Program-made: the position numbers and the translations under genes
Notes under the pieces: model-generated
Told to the model about the DNA's origin: nothing
What the model saw: the letters and a program-made list of their open reading frames with translations, nothing else
The model's database searches: none
NCBI GenBank assembly: GCA_030837625.1
Contig: JAUPKF010000008.1
Span: forward strand, 1 to 40,908
Origin: Patescibacteria group bacterium
Lineage (GTDB): Bacteria; Patescibacteriota; Minisyncoccia; Moranbacterales; UBA2206
DNA length: 40,908 nt
Direction of reading: 5' to 3'
In this document: positions 37,219-40,908 of the stretch, piece by piece
Layout: each line of letters starts with the position of its first letter
Numbering within the stretch: position 1 is the stretch's first letter

Positions 37219-38361
37219 ATGTTTGCAATAATAGTTTTCATTATAATCCTTGGTCTTCTGATCTTCGTCCACGAACTAGGTCATTTTGTGACGGCCAGGA
37301 GGAACGGTATCAAAGCGGAGGAGTTTGGTTTCGGTTTTCCGCCGAGGCTTTTGGGCGCGGTTAGAAATGAAGAAACGGGAAAATTTCGGATGGTTTGGGG
37401 AAGCAAGAACATCCGGTCAAAGAATACGGTTTATTCCTTGAATTGGATACCTCTCGGGGGATTTGTGAAAATCAAGGGCGAGGACGGGGGAAGCAAAAAG
37501 GATACGGACAGTTTTTCTTCCAAGAGTGCCTGGATAAGAGTAAAGGTCTTAGCGGCGGGGGTGGCGATGAATTTCGTATTGGCTTGGTTTCTGATCTCTT
37601 TAGGCTTGGCAATCGGGGCGCCGGAACCGGTGGATAACGCGGGCGGACAAAATTTAAAGAACACCAAAATCCAAATATCAGAAGCTCTGCCCGAAACGCC
37701 GGCGGCTGCGGCGGGATTGCAAGCCGGGGATGAAATTTTGAAAAACCAAATCGCGGCGGACGGTAGAAAGATAGAATTCAAAAATATCGTTGATTTTCAA
37801 GACTATATCGCTTCCCAAAAGGGGCGGGAGGTAAGCTTGAAAATAGCGCGCGGCGGAAAAGTTTTGGAGATAAAAGCGACGCCCAGGACGGAATATCCCG
37901 AAGGGCAAGGGGCGTTGGGCGTATCATTGGTGGAAACGGCCATTGTCCGCTATCCGTGGTACCAAGCAATTTATAAAGGGCTTATTGCGACGTTTGATTT
38001 GATCGTAGCCATTATTGCGGCTTTTGGAATGATAATAAAGAATTTATTGGTGGGCGCCAAAGTCGGGGCGGATATTTCCGGGCCGGTGGGAATCGCGGTT
38101 CTAACCGGGCAGGTAACCGCGCTCGGGCTGGTCTATGTCTTGCAGTTCGCGGCCATCCTTAGCGTCAATCTTGGCATTATAAACGCTCTGCCGATTCCGG
38201 CGTTGGACGGCGGGCGAATTCTTTTTGTGGTCATTGAAAAAATCAATGGCCGTCCGGTCAGTCAGAAAGTGGAGCAAATGTTTCATACTATTGGTTTTAT
38301 TCTTCTTATAATGCTGATGGTTTTTGTTACCTTTAAAGACGTGGCAAAATTCGTGAAGTAG
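37219..38361 (+). CDS. rseP: RIP-type site-2 metalloprotease (RseP/M50 family)
   Basis: 380 residues. HELGH in the first membrane helix (His18, Glu19, His22) gives the zinc site and PALDGG (Asp about residue 330) the third ligand in a C-terminal helix. A PDZ domain lies between (ETPAAAAGLQAGDEIL). Three or four hydrophobic segments fit. These proteases cut membrane-spanning segments, for example anti-sigma factors or leftover signal peptides. NAxPIPALDGGRI is intact, so it should be active. It is downstream of frr, separated by repeat element E. Confidence 0.94.
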   Translation: MFAIIVFIIILGLLIFVHELGHFVTARRNGIKAEEFGFGFPPRLLGAVRNEETGKFRMVWGSKNIRSKNTVYSLNWIPLGGFVKIKGEDGGSKKDTDSFSSKSAWIRVKVLAAGVAMNFVLAWFLISLGLAIGAPEPVDNAGGQNLKNTKIQISEALPETPAAAAGLQAGDEILKNQIAADGRKIEFKNIVDFQDYIASQKGREVSLKIARGGKVLEIKATPRTEYPEGQGALGVSLVETAIVRYPWYQAIYKGLIATFDLIVAIIAAFGMIIKNLLVGAKVGADISGPVGIAVLTGQVTALGLVYVLQFAAILSVNLGIINALPIPALDGGRILFVVIEKINGRPVSQKVEQMFHTIGFILLIMLMVFVTFKDVAKFVK

Positions 38362-38506
38362 AGCACAAGGTGAATGGTGACAGAAATTGAATAGAAATCT
38401 TAAGCAGTTCCTTGAAAAAACCGCGCGTGATTTGGCGCGAATAGCATATCGGCGGGTTGTTTTTCAGTTTTCGAAATGATTTTTTGGAGAGAAAAAGGAG
38501 AGAGCC

Positions 38507-40348
38507 ATGAAGACGAAAGACTGGTTCGTGTTTGTTGCGGTTATGACTTGTTCTTTGTGTTTTGTTGTTGGGGTGAATGCTGGAGATGTCAGGATTAAAA
38601 GTGAGCAACTAAGATTGGGATCTAGCGCAGGCTGTTATTGGCAAGAGGGGCTTGAATCGATTGATGAAAGTAATTACTACTATGGCACTGTTGTGGGATA
38701 CTATCCTCCTCCATCTCTGTATTACTGTTATTGGCCAACTGACTATAGCTATTTTTATTCCAGTGATCTGGTTATGAGCTGGAGCTTTGCCAACATGGCG
38801 ATGGGCTCCAAAGTCGAAATCGTGTGGCATGCGCCAAGCGGAGAAATTTATTCAGGGGGAATAGTCGACTCTTCTCGTGATGGAGATCAGTGTTGGTGGA
38901 GCTGGTGGCCGTCCGGTCCGCCAAATATCGAGGGCTGGTGGCTGGTGGACTTTACCGTGAATGGAGAAGTTTGGTATACGGACAGTTTTTACGTTTATGC
39001 GTGTGCCTATCTGAACATTACAATCGATCCGGTTGAGGGAGGGAAGGTTGTTGGTTCCGGCATCGATTGCGGAGAGGATTGTTCTGAAGAATTTTGGAAC
39101 GACGAAGAAGTTTCGCTTACGGCTTATCCAAATCCGGGCTGGAAGTTTTTGCACTGGGATGACGGATCGTTATGCTATATAACCAATCCGCTGGTCGTGA
39201 CGATGGACCAAAGCCGGTATCTGACGGCAAAGTTCGCGCCGGCGAGCGATAATGTTTTGCTGACAGCCGTCGATCAAACTTCCCTGGGAAAGAGAATTCC
39301 TTTAATTTTGATTCATGGGAACAATAGCGAAAATGAAAGAGATTTTCGCTGGGGAAACTTTCTCAAAAAGTTTCGAAAGGATGCGGAATTCAGTGAAAAG
39401 TATAAAGTGTATAAATTTCGCTGGGACTCGGAGAAAAGCAATCTGGATAACGGCATAGCCTTGGGCTACGCCATCGACTCCAGCATCGCGCTAGTCAACA
39501 AAAAAGTGACGATTCTGGCTCACAGCCGGGGAGGGCTTGTGGCGCGGTATTTTATGAACCGCTATACGATTAAGTCAGGCAGGTATGCTGGCAAGCTCGG
39601 CGGAGAGAGGGTGAAATATCTTGTTACACTGGCGACTCCGCACCGCGGATCGCCTGGAGCTGATAATCGGTGGGTAGTTTACTCATTGGATTACGGATTC
39701 AAAGAGAAAGTTGCCAAATATCTCTGCGAGGTGTACTTGAATTATGTATGGGACAAGAAAACTCATTCATTCTTGGTTTGGGATGATTGGGACAATGAAT
39801 TGACCGATGGCCAGTTTTGCTGGTATTCCAATTTGTACGAAAAAAGGATCTGTTCCACGATGAGAACTAATCCTGACTTGTTGGAGCTTAACGAAACCGA
39901 AAAATATCTCAGTAAGATTATTGCGTATGGAGGCAACAATTATAAGAAGGATTGGGTTGTTCCCATGGACGCCAAAATTCCAGAAGCAATTGCTCCCCAG
40001 GTGTTCGAACATAGTCAGTTGGATGCCGCTTCGATTCTACTGGCGCGTATGCCGATTTTACCAAGCGGATACTTGAGCGAGGATGACATTGACGATTCTT
40101 ATCGTCCATTTCAAGCCAACGACGGAATGGTTCCTTTGATTTCCGCGCTATTTCTTAAGCCCGGAGCGGGGAGGCTGTTCACGGTTGACAAGAGCGGCAG
40201 GGTTATTTATGACAGAGGTGAAGTGGCTGGCTATGCGCAGGTGAGACAAGGAATTATACTGGGAAATGGGCAAGTGGATCATTTGGATTTTCTTGATGAT
40301 TCAGATATCCTTGAGAAAGTAATTTTGAAAATGAAATCGCTACACTAG
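38507..40348 (+). CDS. Exported alpha/beta-hydrolase (lipase-like) with InlB-type repeat domain
   Basis: 613 residues with a signal peptide (MKTKDWFVFVAVMTCSL..GVNAGD) and a strong Shine-Dalgarno site (AAAAGGAGA). Residues about 20-165 are Trp/Tyr-rich beta sequence. Residues about 166-245 match the divergent InlB B-repeat type (ITIDPVEGGKVVG, GWKFLHWDDGS, RYLTAKFAP), with two Cys pairs. The rest is an alpha/beta-hydrolase: IPLILIHGNN (oxyanion strand), LAHSRGGLVARYF with nucleophile Ser at about 340 (AHSxG), and TLATPHRGSP. It resembles PGAP1/lipase-like esterases acting on lipid or polyester outside the cell; the catalytic Asp and His are not certain. It has its own terminator and differs in expression style from most neighbours. 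Confidence 0.87.
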   Translation: MKTKDWFVFVAVMTCSLCFVVGVNAGDVRIKSEQLRLGSSAGCYWQEGLESIDESNYYYGTVVGYYPPPSLYYCYWPTDYSYFYSSDLVMSWSFANMAMGSKVEIVWHAPSGEIYSGGIVDSSRDGDQCWWSWWPSGPPNIEGWWLVDFTVNGEVWYTDSFYVYACAYLNITIDPVEGGKVVGSGIDCGEDCSEEFWNDEEVSLTAYPNPGWKFLHWDDGSLCYITNPLVVTMDQSRYLTAKFAPASDNVLLTAVDQTSLGKRIPLILIHGNNSENERDFRWGNFLKKFRKDAEFSEKYKVYKFRWDSEKSNLDNGIALGYAIDSSIALVNKKVTILAHSRGGLVARYFMNRYTIKSGRYAGKLGGERVKYLVTLATPHRGSPGADNRWVVYSLDYGFKEKVAKYLCEVYLNYVWDKKTHSFLVWDDWDNELTDGQFCWYSNLYEKRICSTMRTNPDLLELNETEKYLSKIIAYGGNNYKKDWVVPMDAKIPEAIAPQVFEHSQLDAASILLARMPILPSGYLSEDDIDDSYRPFQANDGMVPLISALFLKPGAGRLFTVDKSGRVIYDRGEVAGYAQVRQGIILGNGQVDHLDFLDDSDILEKVILKMKSLH

Positions 40349-40360
40349 GAGGCTATCGCG

Positions 40361-40397
40361 GGGCTGGTTCTCAACATTGAACCAGCCCTTCTTTTTT
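40361..40397 (+). terminator. Intrinsic terminator after the lipase-like gene
   Basis: A perfect 10-bp stem GGGCTGGTTC/GAACCAGCCC with an 8-nt loop, followed by TTCTTTTTT. Confidence 0.95.
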
Positions 40398-40425
40398 GTA
40401 TGTAGCGTGCAAGTTTTTTTATTTG

Positions 40426-40434
40426 TGGTAAAAT
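40426..40434 (+). promoter_or_regulatory. Extended -10 promoter
   Basis: TGGTAAAAT. The predicted start near 40441 gives about a 15-nt leader to the ATG at 40456. Confidence 0.55.
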
Positions 40435-40455
40435 TAATTTGACTACTGAAATAAT

Positions 40456-40716
40456 ATGCAATGGACTGACTTAAATTACAGACAAAAGGGATTGAGAGCG
40501 GGCTTTATGTTATCCGTGGTGTATCTTTTCGGCGCGCCGATCGTATTCGCTTTGGATAAGGGAATTTTAGGATGCTATAACGATTTTTTGTCTTGTTATT
40601 ACGGAAGTTTCTTAATCAACATGATTTTTGGTTTACCGATAATTTTGGGAATTATGGTTTGTTCTGTTATAGTCGGCTACGTTTTGGAAAAAATTAAAAA
40701 GACGCAACAAAAATAG
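40456..40716 (+). CDS. Small two-helix membrane protein
   Basis: 86 residues with two hydrophobic segments (about 15-33 and 50-75), a short loop with two Cys (GCYNDFLSCYYG), and a Lys-rich C-terminus (LEKIKKTQQK). The start is supported by the extended -10 box just upstream. No family recognised. Confidence 0.7.
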   Translation: MQWTDLNYRQKGLRAGFMLSVVYLFGAPIVFALDKGILGCYNDFLSCYYGSFLINMIFGLPIILGIMVCSVIVGYVLEKIKKTQQK

Positions 40717-40742
40717 CTTGTTTTATGCTTCATGATTTGGAG

Positions 40743-40751
40743 TTATCCACA
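40743..40751 (+). promoter_or_regulatory. Isolated consensus DnaA-box sequence
   Basis: TTATCCACA. A second perfect copy in the window (the other is at 20265). Single sites by chance are possible in this composition. Confidence 0.3.
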
Positions 40752-40777
40752 CCCCCCTTCACACCCAACCTAAAAAA

Positions 40778-40786
40778 TGGTAAAAT
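40778..40786 (+). promoter_or_regulatory. Extended -10 promoter
   Basis: TGGTAAAAT, predicted start near 40793, about 30 nt before the ATG at 40823. Confidence 0.55.
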
Positions 40787-40822
40787 ATTCTCGTAGGTGA
40801 GAAGCCCACAAAAAAACAAAAA

Positions 40823-40908
40823 ATGTTCGAAACAAACACCAATAAGCAAAAAATAACTTTAGCGATCATCCTAGTCGTCCTTTTGGCGACTTTTGTTTTT
40901 TTCATCCA
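40823..40908 (+). CDS. Start of a membrane or exported protein, cut by the window end
   Basis: The first 28 codons are visible: a polar start (MFETNTNKQK) then a long hydrophobic segment (ITLAIILVVLLATFVFFI), i.e. a signal anchor or first membrane helix. The rest lies outside the window, so identity cannot be given. An extended -10 promoter precedes it. Confidence 0.55.
   Translation, partial: MFETNTNKQKITLAIILVVLLATFVFFI

Noticed and set aside
20265-40751. Replication origin suggested by two perfect DnaA boxes
   Set aside because: The two boxes are 20 kb apart and single; no box cluster, AT-rich unwinding element, dnaA or dnaN gene is near.

Overview
The window looks like a chromosomal segment of a Candidate Phyla Radiation (Patescibacteria) bacterium, most likely a Parcubacteria-type lineage. 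I infer this from the combination of a self-splicing-type intron in 23S rRNA, extended -10 promoters that often place transcription at the start codon, many intergenic simple-repeat hairpins, a lone TraG/VirD4-like ATPase with small lineage-type proteins, and compact envelope genes. No UGA-as-sense reading is needed, so it is not a Gracilibacteria/SR1-type code. The lineage cannot be fixed without the 16S gene, which is outside the window.

Layout. 1-1500 holds the 3' part of an rRNA operon: 23S rRNA split by a ~302-nt group I intron at the position equivalent to E. coli 2593, an enlarged helix 98, a 35-codon membrane mini-gene, and an unusual nested 5S locus in which an intact 5S lies inside a second, split 5S. 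1540-10105 carries envelope and cell-shape genes: a membrane-anchored unknown, a RodA-type SEDS protein, ribosomal protein L25, a barrel-like exported protein with an NBR1-like Ig domain, a lytic transglycosylase, MurA, a MazG-like hydrolase and MreB. 10223-14587 has two GT4 glycosyltransferases, DNA polymerase III delta prime and an FtsQ/DivIB-like protein. Two large membrane glycosyltransferases lie on the minus strand (14777-18449). 18602-20170 has two exported proteins with strong Shine-Dalgarno sites.

20358-29874 is a run of six plus-strand genes of largely unknown purpose: a DHH-like protein, a 1285-residue repeat-rich membrane protein, two small acidic proteins, a TraG/VirD4-like membrane ATPase and a coiled-coil protein. 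It is followed by a convergent PP2C-like/beta-propeller membrane protein. This is the best candidate for an undescribed system. 32353-36414 has tRNA-Glu, a candidate structured RNA, a CIRCE-controlled dnaJ, two unknown genes, tRNA-Lys and a beta-propeller lipoprotein. 36470-40908 has frr, an RseP-type protease, an exported lipase-like protein, a small membrane protein and the start of another exported or membrane protein.

Repeats shape the whole window. At least five ~150-210-bp intergenic inverted elements share CACCTAATT-type arms. Many other spacers hold 7-9-mer arrays that differ from locus to locus. A 28-bp double-hairpin element with fixed geometry occurs five times, three of them in frame inside dnaJ and one inside the split 5S gene. 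Repeats have also entered coding sequence, at linkers of both GT4 enzymes, at gene ends and at start codons.
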